From Lachnospiraceae bacterium UBA1759 (lineage in GTDB: Bacteria > Bacillota > Clostridia > Lachnospirales > Lachnospiraceae), in the NCBI GenBank assembly GCA_002315555.1, contig DCHF01000026.1, forward strand, positions 50,398 to 114,397: a stretch of 64,000 nt of DNA. Reading direction: 5' to 3'. The position numbers and the translations under genes are program-made. Shown here one piece after another: positions 41,920-50,542 of the stretch (position 1 is its first letter; every line of letters begins with the position of its first letter). A model generated the notes under the pieces. The model was given only the letters and a program-made list of their open reading frames with translations. It ran no database searches and was not told the DNA's origin.

Positions 41920-42957
41920 ATGGCAGTTAAAGTTGCAATTAATGGTTTCGGTCGTATCGGCCGTCTGGCTTTCCGTCAGATGTTCGGCGCAGAAGGTTAT
42001 GAAGTAGTTGCTATCAACGACTTAACAAAGCCGTCTATGTTAGCACATCTTTTAAAGTATGATACCGCTCAGGGCGGATACTGTGGTAAGATGGGTGAAG
42101 GTCTTCACACCGTTACCGCTGATGATGAAGCAGGCACCATCACTGTTGATGGCAAGACCCTGACGATTTACGCTATGCCGAAGGCTGAAGAGCTTCCGTG
42201 GGGCGAACTCGGTGTTGATGTTGTTCTTGAGTGCACCGGTTTCTACTGCTCTAAGGAAAAGGCTATGGCTCATGTAAACGCCGGCGCTAAGAAGGTTGTT
42301 ATCTCTGCTCCGGCTGGTAACGATCTCCCGACCATCGTATACTCTGTAAACGAGAATACCCTGACTGCTGAAGATACCGTTATCTCTGCTGCATCCTGCA
42401 CCACCAACTGCCTTGCTCCGATGGCTAAGGCTCTTAATGACTACGCTCCGATCCAGTCCGGTATCATGAGCACCATCCACGCTTACACCGGCGACCAGAT
42501 GATCCTTGACGGCCCGCATCGTAAGGGCGACCTTCGTCGTGCTCGTGCCGGCGCTGCTAACATCGTTCCGAACTCTACCGGCGCTGCAAAGGCAATCGGC
42601 CTTGTTATCCCGGCTCTGAACGGCAAGCTCATCGGTTCTGCACAGCGTGTTCCGGTTCCGACCGGTTCTACCACCATCCTTACCGCTGTTGTTAAGGGTG
42701 AGAACGTAACCAAGGACGGCATCAATGCAGCTATGAAGGCAGCAGCTTCTGCTTCTTACGGCTACAACGAAGATCCGATCGTTTCTTCTGACGTTATCGG
42801 CATGACCTACGGTTCTCTGTTCGATGCTACTCAGACCATGGTTGCTAAGATCGCTGATGATCTGTACGAAGTTCAGGTTGTTTCTTGGTATGACAACGAG
42901 AACTCTTACACCTCTCAGATGGTTCGTACCATTAAGTACTTCGCAGAACTTGCATAA
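41920..42957 (+). CDS. gap: Glyceraldehyde-3-phosphate dehydrogenase
   Basis: A 345-residue type I enzyme. The NAD-binding start is INGFGRIGRLAFRQM, the active site ISAASCTTNCLAPMAK holds the catalytic Cys, and NIVPNSTGAAKAIGLVIP and SWYDNENSYTSQMVRTIKY are hallmark C-terminal segments. It oxidises glyceraldehyde-3-phosphate in glycolysis. Codons ending in T (GCT, GTT, TCT) and AAC/AAG dominate, unlike most neighbours, as expected for one of the most abundant proteins. TGGAGGAG precedes the start. It is first in gap-pgk-tpiA-gpmI. Confidence 0.98.
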   Translation: MAVKVAINGFGRIGRLAFRQMFGAEGYEVVAINDLTKPSMLAHLLKYDTAQGGYCGKMGEGLHTVTADDEAGTITVDGKTLTIYAMPKAEELPWGELGVDVVLECTGFYCSKEKAMAHVNAGAKKVVISAPAGNDLPTIVYSVNENTLTAEDTVISAASCTTNCLAPMAKALNDYAPIQSGIMSTIHAYTGDQMILDGPHRKGDLRRARAGAANIVPNSTGAAKAIGLVIPALNGKLIGSAQRVPVPTGSTTILTAVVKGENVTKDGINAAMKAAASASYGYNEDPIVSSDVIGMTYGSLFDATQTMVAKIADDLYEVQVVSWYDNENSYTSQMVRTIKYFAELA

Positions 42958-43157
42958 AACAATGAGACAAATAGGAAAAGCAGCTGCTTGCAGGTGACTT
43001 TTCAAATTTGGCGAATGTAACGCATGAGCAGTGTAGGGTATGCCCGGAACTGCGAAGGCGTCGATGACGGGAGTGCGAAGCACGGAGTCATCGGTTATAT
43101 GAAAGTGAGAGAGGCTTTCAGCATAAACTTCCTCAGGAAGCTTTATAACGACTCATT
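42958..43157 (+). ncRNA. Structured RNA region between gap and pgk
   Basis: About 200 bases without an open frame contain a chain of hairpins: the palindrome AGCAGCTGCT, GGG-TAT-GCCC near 43035, a long stem CGATGAC/GTCATCG (43062-43068, 43087-43093) with inner GTGC-GAA-GCAC, GAAAG/CTTTC, and TTCC-TCA-GGAA flanked by ATAAA/TTTAT. A terminator follows directly. It could be a processed 3' UTR, a cis-regulator of pgk or an independent small RNA. The class is not recognised. Confidence 0.4.
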
Positions 43158-43195
43158 AGGGTCCGGCCCACTGTGTTGGACCGGACCCTTTCTTT
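43158..43195 (+). terminator. Terminator or attenuator between gap and pgk
   Basis: AGGGTCCGG pairs with CCGGACCCT, continued by three more pairs after one mismatch, and is followed by TTTCTTT. No clear promoter is seen between it and pgk, so partial read-through is likely. Confidence 0.85.
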
Positions 43196-43224
43196 AATTA
43201 ATAACCACATTAAAGGAGATATCC

Positions 43225-44445
43225 ATGTTAAAGAAAAATGTAGAAGACCTTGGCAATATCCAGGGCAAGCGTGTACTGGTACGCTGCGACTTCAACGTTC
43301 CGCTTAAGTCCGGCGTGATCACCGACGATACCCGTATCGTTGCAGCACTTCCGACCATCAACTACCTGATCGACAACGGCGCAAAGGTCATCCTTTGCTC
43401 TCACCTCGGCAAGGTCAAGGAAGGCCCGAACGAGAAGGAATCCTTAGCAGCAGTTGCTGTAAGACTTGCCGAGAAGCTTGGCAAGCCGGTCAACTTCGTT
43501 GCTGATTACAACGTTACCGGCGAAGCTGCTACCGCTGCTGTAGCTGCTATGAACGACGGCGATGTTGTTCTTCTTCAGAACACCCGTTTCCGCGGTAAGG
43601 AAGAGACCAAGAACGGCGAAGAGTTCTCTAAGGAACTTGCTGAACTTGCTGATCATTATGTATGTGACGCATTCGGTTCTTCTCATCGTGCTCATGCATC
43701 TGTTGAAGGTGTTACCAAGTTCATCTCCGCTAAGGGCGGCATCAACGCTGTTGGCTACCTGATGGAGAAGGAAATCAACTTCCTCGGCAATGCAGTTGAG
43801 AATCCGGTTCGTCCGTTCGTTGCTATCCTTGGCGGTTCCAAGGTTTCTACCAAGATCTCTGTTATCAACAATCTCCTTGAGAAGGTTGACACTCTGATCA
43901 TCGGCGGCGGTATGGCTTACACCTTCTTCAAGGCTATGGGCTACGAAGTCGGTCAGTCCTTAGTAGAAGACGAGTTCCTGGACTACTCCAAGGAAATGAT
44001 CGAAAAGGCTGAAAAGCTCGGCAAGAAGCTGCTTCTTCCGATCGATACCACCATCGCTAAGAACTTCCCGGATCCGATCGATGGACCGATCGAAGTTTCT
44101 GTAGTTGATTCCGATAAGATCCCGGCTGACATGCAGGGGCTTGACATCGGCCCGAAGACCGCTCAGCTTTACGCTGACGCTGTTAAGGACGCTAAGACCG
44201 TTGTTTGGAACGGACCGATGGGCGTATTCGAGAACCCGACTCTTGCAGCAGGTACTATTGCGGTTGCTAAGGCTCTGGCTGATATCGAAGGCACCACCAT
44301 CATCGGCGGCGGCGACTCTGCAGCAGCAGTTAACCAGCTTGGTTTTGCTGACAAGATGAGCCACATCTCTACCGGCGGCGGCGCTTCCCTTGAGTACCTT
44401 GAAGGTAAGGTCCTTCCGGGCGTTGCAGCAGCTGATGACAAATAA
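43225..44445 (+). CDS. pgk: Phosphoglycerate kinase
   Basis: A 406-residue full-length enzyme. RVLVRCDFNVPLKSG at the N-terminus and LCSHLGKVK carry the basic patch for 3-phosphoglycerate. AILGGSKVSTKISVINNLL and the C-terminal nucleotide site WNGPMGVFENP and IIGGGDSAAAVNQLG are all intact. It makes ATP from 1,3-bisphosphoglycerate. AAAGGAG precedes the start. Codon choice is as biased as in gap. Its transcript either reads through the terminator upstream or uses an unseen promoter. Confidence 0.98.
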   Translation: MLKKNVEDLGNIQGKRVLVRCDFNVPLKSGVITDDTRIVAALPTINYLIDNGAKVILCSHLGKVKEGPNEKESLAAVAVRLAEKLGKPVNFVADYNVTGEAATAAVAAMNDGDVVLLQNTRFRGKEETKNGEEFSKELAELADHYVCDAFGSSHRAHASVEGVTKFISAKGGINAVGYLMEKEINFLGNAVENPVRPFVAILGGSKVSTKISVINNLLEKVDTLIIGGGMAYTFFKAMGYEVGQSLVEDEFLDYSKEMIEKAEKLGKKLLLPIDTTIAKNFPDPIDGPIEVSVVDSDKIPADMQGLDIGPKTAQLYADAVKDAKTVVWNGPMGVFENPTLAAGTIAVAKALADIEGTTIIGGGDSAAAVNQLGFADKMSHISTGGGASLEYLEGKVLPGVAAADDK

Positions 44446-44466
44446 TCAGTAAAATAAGTAGTACGG

Positions 44467-44496
44467 GGCGGGTGTCTTCGGGCGCCCGCCGCGTTT
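44467..44496 (+). terminator. UUCG-capped hairpin between pgk and tpiA
   Basis: GGCGGGTGTC and GGCGCCCGCC form a ten-pair stem (two wobble pairs) closed by the extra-stable C(TTCG)G tetraloop and followed by GCGTTTTC. It may stop transcription partly or protect the 3' end of the pgk message. A second stem, TTCAGTAGA/TCTGCTGAA (44500-44540), sits just before the tpiA ribosome binding site. Confidence 0.6.
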
Positions 44497-44561
44497 TCAT
44501 TCAGTAGAAGCGGCTGCCGAAGCGGCGGACCTCTGCTGAAATTCATTTAAAGGAGATTATT

Positions 44562-45314
44562 ATGCGTAAGAAAATTATCGCCGGTAACTGGAAAATGAAC
44601 ATGACTCCGTCTCAGGCAGTAGCACTGTGCGAGACCTTAAAGCCGCTCGTTAAGGATGCTCAGGCAGACGTTGTATTCTGTGTTCCGGCTATCGACATCG
44701 TTCCGGTCGTTGCAGCAGTTGAAGGTACTGACATCGCAGTCGGTGCTGAAAACTTCTACATTGAAGACAAGGGTGCTTTCACCGGTGAGATCTCTGCTCC
44801 GATGCTCGTTGAAGCAGGCGTTAAGTACATCATCATCGGTCACTCCGAGAGAAGAGATATCTTCGGTGAGAACGATATTCTGATCAACCAAAAGGTCAAG
44901 AAGGCATTCGCTTCCGGCCTTACCCCGATCCTTTGCTGCGGCGAGTCTCTTACTCTTCGTAAGAACGGCACCTACAAGGAATGGATCGCACGTCAGATCG
45001 CTTGGGATCTTACCGGCATCACCGCTGACCAGGTCAAGGAACTCGTTATTGCGTACGAGCCGATCTGGGCAATCGGTACCGGCGAGACCGCTACTTCCGA
45101 GCAGGCTCAGGAAGTTTGCAAGCTGATCCGTGACATCATCGCTGAAATGTATGATACCGATACCGCAGAAAAGGTTCGCATCCAGTACGGCGGTTCCATG
45201 AACGCAGCAAATGCAGCTGAGCTTCTGGCTATGCCGGATATCGATGGCGGCCTCATCGGCGGCGCTTCCCTGAAGCCCGATTTCGGTGTTGTAGCTAACG
45301 CTGCAAACGCTTAA
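44562..45314 (+). CDS. tpiA: Triosephosphate isomerase
   Basis: A 250-residue TIM barrel. AGNWKMNMT holds the substrate Lys, IIGHSERRDIF the catalytic His, and VIAYEPIWAIGTGETAT the catalytic Glu and flexible loop 6. IQYGGSMNAANAAELL closes the phosphate site. It interconverts the two triose phosphates of glycolysis. AAAGGAG precedes the start, behind two RNA hairpins, and gpmI follows after 15 bases. Confidence 0.98.
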   Translation: MRKKIIAGNWKMNMTPSQAVALCETLKPLVKDAQADVVFCVPAIDIVPVVAAVEGTDIAVGAENFYIEDKGAFTGEISAPMLVEAGVKYIIIGHSERRDIFGENDILINQKVKKAFASGLTPILCCGESLTLRKNGTYKEWIARQIAWDLTGITADQVKELVIAYEPIWAIGTGETATSEQAQEVCKLIRDIIAEMYDTDTAEKVRIQYGGSMNAANAAELLAMPDIDGGLIGGASLKPDFGVVANAANA

Positions 45315-45329
45315 TTAGAAAGGCAAAGC

Positions 45330-46874
45330 ATGAATAAGAGACCTACAGTATTAATAATCCTGGACGGTTACGGTCTGGCAGCTCCCTGCAAGGGCAATGC
45401 GATCGCACTTGCAAACACTCCGGTCATGGACAAGCTGATGCGCGAGTATCCCTTTGTTAAGGGTTATGCAAGCGGTATGGCAGTCGGTCTTCCGGACGGC
45501 CAGATGGGTAACTCTGAGGTCGGCCATATGAACATGGGTGCCGGCCGCATCGTTTACCAGGATCTTACCCGTATCACCAAAGCCATTCAGGACGGTGATT
45601 TCTTTGAGAATGAGGCACTTGTCGGCGCTATGCAGCACTGCAAGGAGAACGGTTCCGCACTTCATATGTTCGGCCTGCTGTCCGATGGCGGTGTCCATAG
45701 CCACAACACGCATCTGTATGCGATCCTTGAGATGGCAAAGCGTCAGGGCCTGGAAAAGGTTTATGTGCATTGCTTCCTGGATGGCCGTGATACTCCTCCG
45801 GCATCCGGCAAGGACTATGTTGCGGCATTGTGCGATGAAATGAAGAAGATCGGCGTAGGCGAAGTCGCAACCTTAAACGGCCGTTACTACGCTATGGACC
45901 GTGATAACAACTATGACCGCGTTCAGAAGGCATATCTTGCACTGACCAAGGGCGAAGGCGCAGAAGGCGATTGCCCGGTTGCTGCAATGCAGGCTTCCTA
46001 TGACAACGGCGTAACCGATGAATTTGTTCTTCCGACTGTCATCAAAAAGGATGGCCAGCCGGTTGGCATGATCCAGGATCACGATTCCGTTATTTTCTTC
46101 AACTTCCGTCCGGATCGCGCACGTGAGATCACCCGTGCATTCTGTGATGACAACTTTGCGGGATTTGAGCGCACCCGTCTTCAGGACCTCACCTTTGTCT
46201 GTTTCAAGGACTATGATGAGACCATCCCGAACAAAGAGATTGCTTTCAAGAAGGAAGAACTGACCAATACCTTTGGTGAGTGGCTTGCAGCAAACGGCCT
46301 GAAGCAGGCTCGTATCGCCGAGACCGAGAAGTACGCACATGTTACGTTCTTCTTCAACGGCGGTGTGGAAGAGCCGAACGCGAACGAGGACCGTATCCTT
46401 GTCAACTCTCCGAAGTATGTTGCAACCTATGATCAGGAGCCGATGATGAGTGCTTACCAGGTAAGTTACCAGCTGACTTCCGCGATCCGTTCCGGCAAGT
46501 ACGATGTGATCATCGTCAACTTTGCAAATCCGGACATGGTTGGTCATACCGGTGTCATTCCGTCCGTTGTCAAGGCAATCGAAGTCGTTGATGAATGTGT
46601 CGGAAAGGCTGTTGACGCAGTGAAGGAAATGGGCGGTCAGCTGTTTATCTGTGCAGACCACGGTAATGCTGACAAACTGGTCGATGAAGAGACCGGTGCT
46701 CCGTTCACCGCTCACACCACGAACCCGGTTCCGTTCATTCTCGTGAATGCAGATCCGAAGTACGATCTTCGCGAAGGCGGCTGCCTTGCAGACATCGTAC
46801 CGACGCTGATCCAGCTGATGGAGATGGAACAGCCGGCAGAAATGACCGGTAAGTCGCTGCTGATCGAAAAGTAA
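45330..46874 (+). CDS. gpmI: 2,3-bisphosphoglycerate-independent phosphoglycerate mutase
   Basis: A 514-residue alkaline-phosphatase-superfamily enzyme. LIILDGYGL starts the metal site, GQMGNSEVGHMNMGAGR holds the phosphoserine nucleophile Ser62, HCFLDGRDTPP and FNFRPDRAREI bind substrate, and FANPDMVGHTG with ICADHGNAD complete the two manganese sites. It converts 3- to 2-phosphoglycerate. GAAAGGC precedes the start. The cluster ends here: enolase, often the next gene, is absent. Confidence 0.98.
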   Translation: MNKRPTVLIILDGYGLAAPCKGNAIALANTPVMDKLMREYPFVKGYASGMAVGLPDGQMGNSEVGHMNMGAGRIVYQDLTRITKAIQDGDFFENEALVGAMQHCKENGSALHMFGLLSDGGVHSHNTHLYAILEMAKRQGLEKVYVHCFLDGRDTPPASGKDYVAALCDEMKKIGVGEVATLNGRYYAMDRDNNYDRVQKAYLALTKGEGAEGDCPVAAMQASYDNGVTDEFVLPTVIKKDGQPVGMIQDHDSVIFFNFRPDRAREITRAFCDDNFAGFERTRLQDLTFVCFKDYDETIPNKEIAFKKEELTNTFGEWLAANGLKQARIAETEKYAHVTFFFNGGVEEPNANEDRILVNSPKYVATYDQEPMMSAYQVSYQLTSAIRSGKYDVIIVNFANPDMVGHTGVIPSVVKAIEVVDECVGKAVDAVKEMGGQLFICADHGNADKLVDEETGAPFTAHTTNPVPFILVNADPKYDLREGGCLADIVPTLIQLMEMEQPAEMTGKSLLIEK

Positions 46875-46886
46875 GCGAGATATTGT

Positions 46887-46919
46887 AGCCCCCGGCTCGA
46901 ATGAACCGGGGGCTTTTTA
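46887..46919 (+). terminator. Terminator of the glycolytic operon
   Basis: AGCCCCCGG pairs with CCGGGGGCT over a ten-base loop and is followed by TTTTT. Confidence 0.95.
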
Positions 46920-47199
46920 TACGGATGCAAGTATGTGAAGAATGTTCTTCCGGACTAACGCTGCGTTTTCTGCGCGGCGCAAGCGGCTTTATCGCTCGAC
47001 TCCTGCGAAAGAGAATCCCCCGACTGATACGGGAAGGGGCGGATCTTGTCGATTTTTACTTGCATATTGTATGAGAATAAGTGATATTCTTATAGTGGCG
47101 GAATTGAATTATCAGTGAAGAGAAACGGAAGAAGATCATTTGTAAAACGAATAAGATGATCGGCAGAAAATATGACGGAAACAGCAGGAGGAACACACA
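46920..47199 (+). other. Intergenic region before the aldo/keto reductase
   Basis: Apart from a promoter with a dyad at 47067-47096 and an AGGAGGA ribosome binding site, I see no gene or repeat here. The first 130 bases hold only short weak hairpins. Confidence 0.5.
47067..47096 (+). promoter_or_regulatory. Promoter with dyad in the spacer, aldo/keto reductase gene
   Basis: TTGTAT at 47067-47072 and TATAGT at 47091-47096 are 18 bases apart. The inverted repeat AGAATA (47074-47079) / TATTCT (47085-47090) fills the spacer, suggesting control by a repressor or a MerR-like regulator. Confidence 0.6.
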
Positions 47200-48126
47200 A
47201 TGACGAACATTCTCGGAAGGACCGGATATGAAGTGTCCGCACTCGGTTACGGAACGATGGAACTCGGCAAACTGGACGAGGCCAGCGCAGTTAAGATCCT
47301 GAATCAAACGCTCGACGAGGGTATCAATTATATCGATACGTCACCGGAGTATGCGATGGCCGAATATTACATCGGTAAAGCCATTGCCGGAAGAAGAGAT
47401 GAGTATGTACTGGCAACGAAATGCGGTGATAATATGACCGGCATCGGGCCGTATTACATTTTCGACCGTAAGACGATCCTGGCTAACATTGACGAGAGCC
47501 TGCGTCTGATGAAGACCGACCATGTCGATATTCTGCAGCTTCACGGCGTTGTACCGGAGTACTTTAAGGGCGATGAGTTTGAGGATGTGCTGGACTGCCT
47601 CCGCGGCATTCGCGATGCCGGCAAGGCACTGCATCTGGGACTTTCCGTCTGCAACAGAGCTCCCGGCGATTTTGGTTTCCCGGCAGGTCACGGCTACAAT
47701 TCCATCCTGCGTTTTGCTCCGTATCCGGACATTGAAGTGATCCAGATCGTATACGGCGCGATGACGCGTCTCAGCGAAAAGGTCATTCAGGAGGCGAAGG
47801 ACCGCTATGATACCGGTGTGGTAGCGCGCGGAAGCATCAAGAAATACGACCCGCAGGTGTACACGGAAAGACTCAAAGTGGCCAAACTCTACGAGTTATG
47901 CGAAGAGGGTGAAAGCGAAACGGATTTCCTGATCCGCTACACGATGAGTCATCCGGGCGTGGCCGTTTCACTGATCGGTACAAAGAACGTCGAGCATCTG
48001 ATCGAAAATGCCAAGGTGGGCCGCAAAGAGGCTCTGAGCCCGGAGATCTACGCGGAGGCGAAGAGAAGGCTCAATTTCGTGGGATCCGTGGCGGGGGATG
48101 CGGAGCTGGCGTGGCATAAGAAATAA
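47200..48126 (+). CDS. Aldo/keto reductase
   Basis: A 308-residue NAD(P)H-dependent TIM-barrel enzyme. The catalytic tetrad is visible: Asp in YIDTSPEY, Tyr in the same segment, Lys in LATKCG and His in LQLHGV. The C-terminal cofactor part includes SLIGTKNVEHLIENAKVG. It should reduce aldehydes or sugar carbonyls in the cytosol; the substrate is not evident. GGAGGA precedes the start, after a promoter with a dyad in the spacer, so it is probably a separately regulated single gene. Confidence 0.9.
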   Translation: MTNILGRTGYEVSALGYGTMELGKLDEASAVKILNQTLDEGINYIDTSPEYAMAEYYIGKAIAGRRDEYVLATKCGDNMTGIGPYYIFDRKTILANIDESLRLMKTDHVDILQLHGVVPEYFKGDEFEDVLDCLRGIRDAGKALHLGLSVCNRAPGDFGFPAGHGYNSILRFAPYPDIEVIQIVYGAMTRLSEKVIQEAKDRYDTGVVARGSIKKYDPQVYTERLKVAKLYELCEEGESETDFLIRYTMSHPGVAVSLIGTKNVEHLIENAKVGRKEALSPEIYAEAKRRLNFVGSVAGDAELAWHKK

Positions 48127-48139
48127 TGATTCCAATCAA

Positions 48140-48190
48140 CTGAAGCTGCGTAGATCACCCTTCGCTTTCGAAGTATCCACGCAGCTTCAG
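48140..48190. repeat. Twelve-base inverted repeat at a convergent gene junction
   Basis: CTGAAGCTGCGT (48140-48151) and ACGCAGCTTCAG (48179-48190) are exact complements. The right arm lies inside the last codons of the minus-strand gene. It probably acts as a terminator-like hairpin for one or both messages, although the T tract is poor. Confidence 0.6.
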
Positions 48191-48850
48191 TCCGTCTTTG
48201 AATACAAAAAACTTCTCTAACGATTTGCTGAATTGTCCGATGACAGAGCCATTGACCAGTGCGCAGAAAATCGTGCCGAGCTTGACACCTTCGAAATGCA
48301 GGAAACCAAAGAAAATGAAAGATAAAACGACGGCAGTCAAGCAACTGCAACAATCGTAAACGGTCTTGACTTTGTGGATATTTTTGTTATATTTTCCGGA
48401 GAACTCCTTGACGAATAATTCGTAAGCCTCCGGGGCAATGTACGTGTGGAAAAGCAAGGCCACTCCGAGAGAGCAGGCCAGAAGACCGACGATGTAGAAA
48501 AGAATACGGCCGAGGAGCGTCGTCATTGGCAGGAGGCCGATCAGGGCCATCATTCCGTCGAGGACAAAGCCGTAGAAGACGGCGGTCACAAAGGAGAAGA
48601 GGAAGGTGATCCGGAATTTGCGGAGCACGATTCCGATCAGCACGAGAAGAACCGCCTGCAGACAGTATTCCGCCATGCCGAAGGAAAAGAAAGGCAGATA
48701 CTGCGAGATCTTGAGATGCAGGATGTAGGCCGGGGCAACGACCATCGACACACCGAAGTTCGCGCGCTCCATAAAGGCTGTTCCGAGTGCCAGGATCAGA
48801 ATTCCGAAAACGTAGGAGAGTTCCGTGTAAAACGTCTTTTTAGTTGTCAT
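48155..48850 (-). CDS. YczE/YitT-like integral membrane protein
   Basis: A 231-residue protein with five or six membrane helices. VFGILILALGTAFMERANFGVSMVVAPAY at the N-terminus and LACSLGVALLFHTYIAPEAYELFVKEF in the middle are typical of the YczE/YyaS/YitT group, and the C-terminal VNGSVIGQFSKSLEKFF is conserved in style. The function of the group is not established. The start at 48850 has GAGG upstream; a longer frame begins in intergenic sequence and is rejected. Confidence 0.72.
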   Translation of the reverse strand: MTTKKTFYTELSYVFGILILALGTAFMERANFGVSMVVAPAYILHLKISQYLPFFSFGMAEYCLQAVLLVLIGIVLRKFRITFLFSFVTAVFYGFVLDGMMALIGLLPMTTLLGRILFYIVGLLACSLGVALLFHTYIAPEAYELFVKEFSGKYNKNIHKVKTVYDCCSCLTAVVLSFIFFGFLHFEGVKLGTIFCALVNGSVIGQFSKSLEKFFVFKDGLKLRGYFESEG

Positions 48851-48998
48851 GATATACCTCGTGAAAGCGTAGTTGACGTTTGGTACAGAAACGGCAAAAG
48901 ATGGGACGCGGCCGTTCGGCGGAGAACCGGAGAGGGCACACGGTAACATTATAACCGAAGAGGGTGAAAAAGCAAGCGGCGGTACACGGAAACGGTCC

Positions 48999-49027
48999 TT
49001 GCACAATTTCGCTCATCATAGTATTCT
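48999..49027 (+). promoter_or_regulatory. Promoter of the aminopeptidase gene
   Basis: TTGCAC at 48999-49004 and TATTCT at 49022-49027 are 17 bases apart. Confidence 0.6.
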
Positions 49028-49064
49028 TGTTTTACAATCATAACCGAAAGGAGATCAGATTCTC

Positions 49065-50294
49065 ATGAAGAAAAGTGATCTTGAAAAATATGCGCGCCTG
49101 ATTGCAAGAAAGGGCGTGAATGTACAGCCCGGTCAGCAGGTCATCGTGAATGTGGGTGTGCAGGACGCGGAGTTTGGCCGCATGGTCGTGAAGGAATGTT
49201 ATGCAGCGGGTGCCGCGAAGGTCGATGTAGACTGGAGCGATGACACCATGACCGCTATGCATTATCAGTATGCGGATCAGAAGGCATTATCCGAATTCCC
49301 GAAGTGGGAAGCGGAAAAATGGAAATACAAGGCAAAGCATCTGCCGTGTCTGATCTACATCGATTCCTCGGACCCGGATGCGATGAATGCCATCGACCAG
49401 GATAAGATGATGGCGGTCCGCCGTGCGCGTTCGCCGAAGATCTGGAAGTTCCGCAAACCGATGGAAGGTCATTATCAGTGGACCATCGTTGCGATGCCGT
49501 CCCCGGCCTGGGCAAAGAAGCTTTTCCCGGAGGACACGGAGAAATCCGCGATGGAGAAGCTTTGGAAGGCCATCATGAAAACTGCGCGTCTGGAAGGCGA
49601 CCTGGTACGGAACTGGGACGCGCATACCAAGTCCCTGGCGGACAAGTGCGCGGCGCTCAATGCACTGCACATCAAGAAACTGAAATACAAGAACAGCCTC
49701 GGTACGGACTTTACCGTCGGCCTGATGCCGGAAGCAATCTTCTGCGCCGGCAGTGAGACGACGTTTGAAGGTGTGACGTTCCTGCCCAATATGCCCACGG
49801 AAGAGTGCTTCACTTCTCCGGACAACCGGACGGCCGAGGGTGTTGTTATGGCGGCCCTTCCGCTGTCACTGATGGGCAAGGTCGTCAAGGATTTCGGCTT
49901 CCGCTTTGAAAAGGGTAAGGTGGTCGAGGTCATCGCCCGTAATGAAGAAGAGAAACAGATGCTGGAGTCCCTGGTTGCCATGGATGAAGGAGCGTCCCGC
50001 CTCGGCGAAGTAGCTCTGGTACCGTTTACATCCCCTGTCAATGAGACCGGCCTCCTGTTCTACAACACGCTGTTCGATGAGAATGCAGTGTGCCATCTGG
50101 CCATCGGCATGGGCTTCAACGATGTCATCCCGGGCTACGAAAAGATGACGGAAGAGGAACAGGCGGCACTCCCGCTCAACGATTCCTCCGTCCATACCGA
50201 TTTCATGATCGGCACGGCAGATCTTTCCATCATTTCGGAGAACGAAGACGGAACCGAGACCGTGATCTTTAAGGACGGTACCTGGGCGATCTGA
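49065..50294 (+). CDS. M29-family aminopeptidase
   Basis: A 409-residue cytosolic metallopeptidase of the AmpS/aminopeptidase T type. Metal ligands fit PNMPTEECFTSPD, DEGASRLGEVALVPF, the His of CHLAIGMGF, and the late NDSSVHTDFMIG with its His-x-Asp. The N-terminal domain, with VNVQPGQQVIVNVG, is also characteristic. It removes N-terminal residues from peptides using two metal ions. GAAAGGAG precedes the start. It is monocistronic, between its own promoter and a terminator. Confidence 0.92.
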   Translation: MKKSDLEKYARLIARKGVNVQPGQQVIVNVGVQDAEFGRMVVKECYAAGAAKVDVDWSDDTMTAMHYQYADQKALSEFPKWEAEKWKYKAKHLPCLIYIDSSDPDAMNAIDQDKMMAVRRARSPKIWKFRKPMEGHYQWTIVAMPSPAWAKKLFPEDTEKSAMEKLWKAIMKTARLEGDLVRNWDAHTKSLADKCAALNALHIKKLKYKNSLGTDFTVGLMPEAIFCAGSETTFEGVTFLPNMPTEECFTSPDNRTAEGVVMAALPLSLMGKVVKDFGFRFEKGKVVEVIARNEEEKQMLESLVAMDEGASRLGEVALVPFTSPVNETGLLFYNTLFDENAVCHLAIGMGFNDVIPGYEKMTEEEQAALPLNDSSVHTDFMIGTADLSIISENEDGTETVIFKDGTWAI

Positions 50295-50363
50295 TCGGAA
50301 GATGCCGGCGGAATCGGTGTCCGGAATCGGTCCGGTTTAATCATTGATCATACAAATTCATCG

Positions 50364-50400
50364 CGCTGCGCGGATCCCCGGATCCCCGCAGCGTTTCTTT
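50364..50400 (+). terminator. Terminator of the aminopeptidase gene
   Basis: CGCTGCG (50364-50370) pairs with CGCAGCG (50387-50393) around the inner GGATCC repeat and is followed by TTTCTTT. Confidence 0.85.
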
Positions 50401-50430
50401 ATGTTTTCCCGCACGAATGCAGGCTTTTCG

Positions 50431-50459
50431 TTGCAACTTTCTGTTTCCTGCGATATAAT
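50431..50459 (+). promoter_or_regulatory. Strong promoter of the ecf-truA operon
   Basis: TTGCAA at 50431-50436, a 17-base spacer and consensus TATAAT at 50454-50459. Confidence 0.85.
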
Positions 50460-50542
50460 AAGATGATTATGTCTGCAAATATGCCCTTTTGACAGGACAA
50501 GACATTTTGAACCGCTATGTGGAGATCAAACTGAGGCAAGTG

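Noticed and set aside
41807..42007. Plus-strand frame overlapping the gap promoter and start
   Set aside because: It runs through the -35, -10 and leader into gap in another frame; gap has a much better ribosome binding site.
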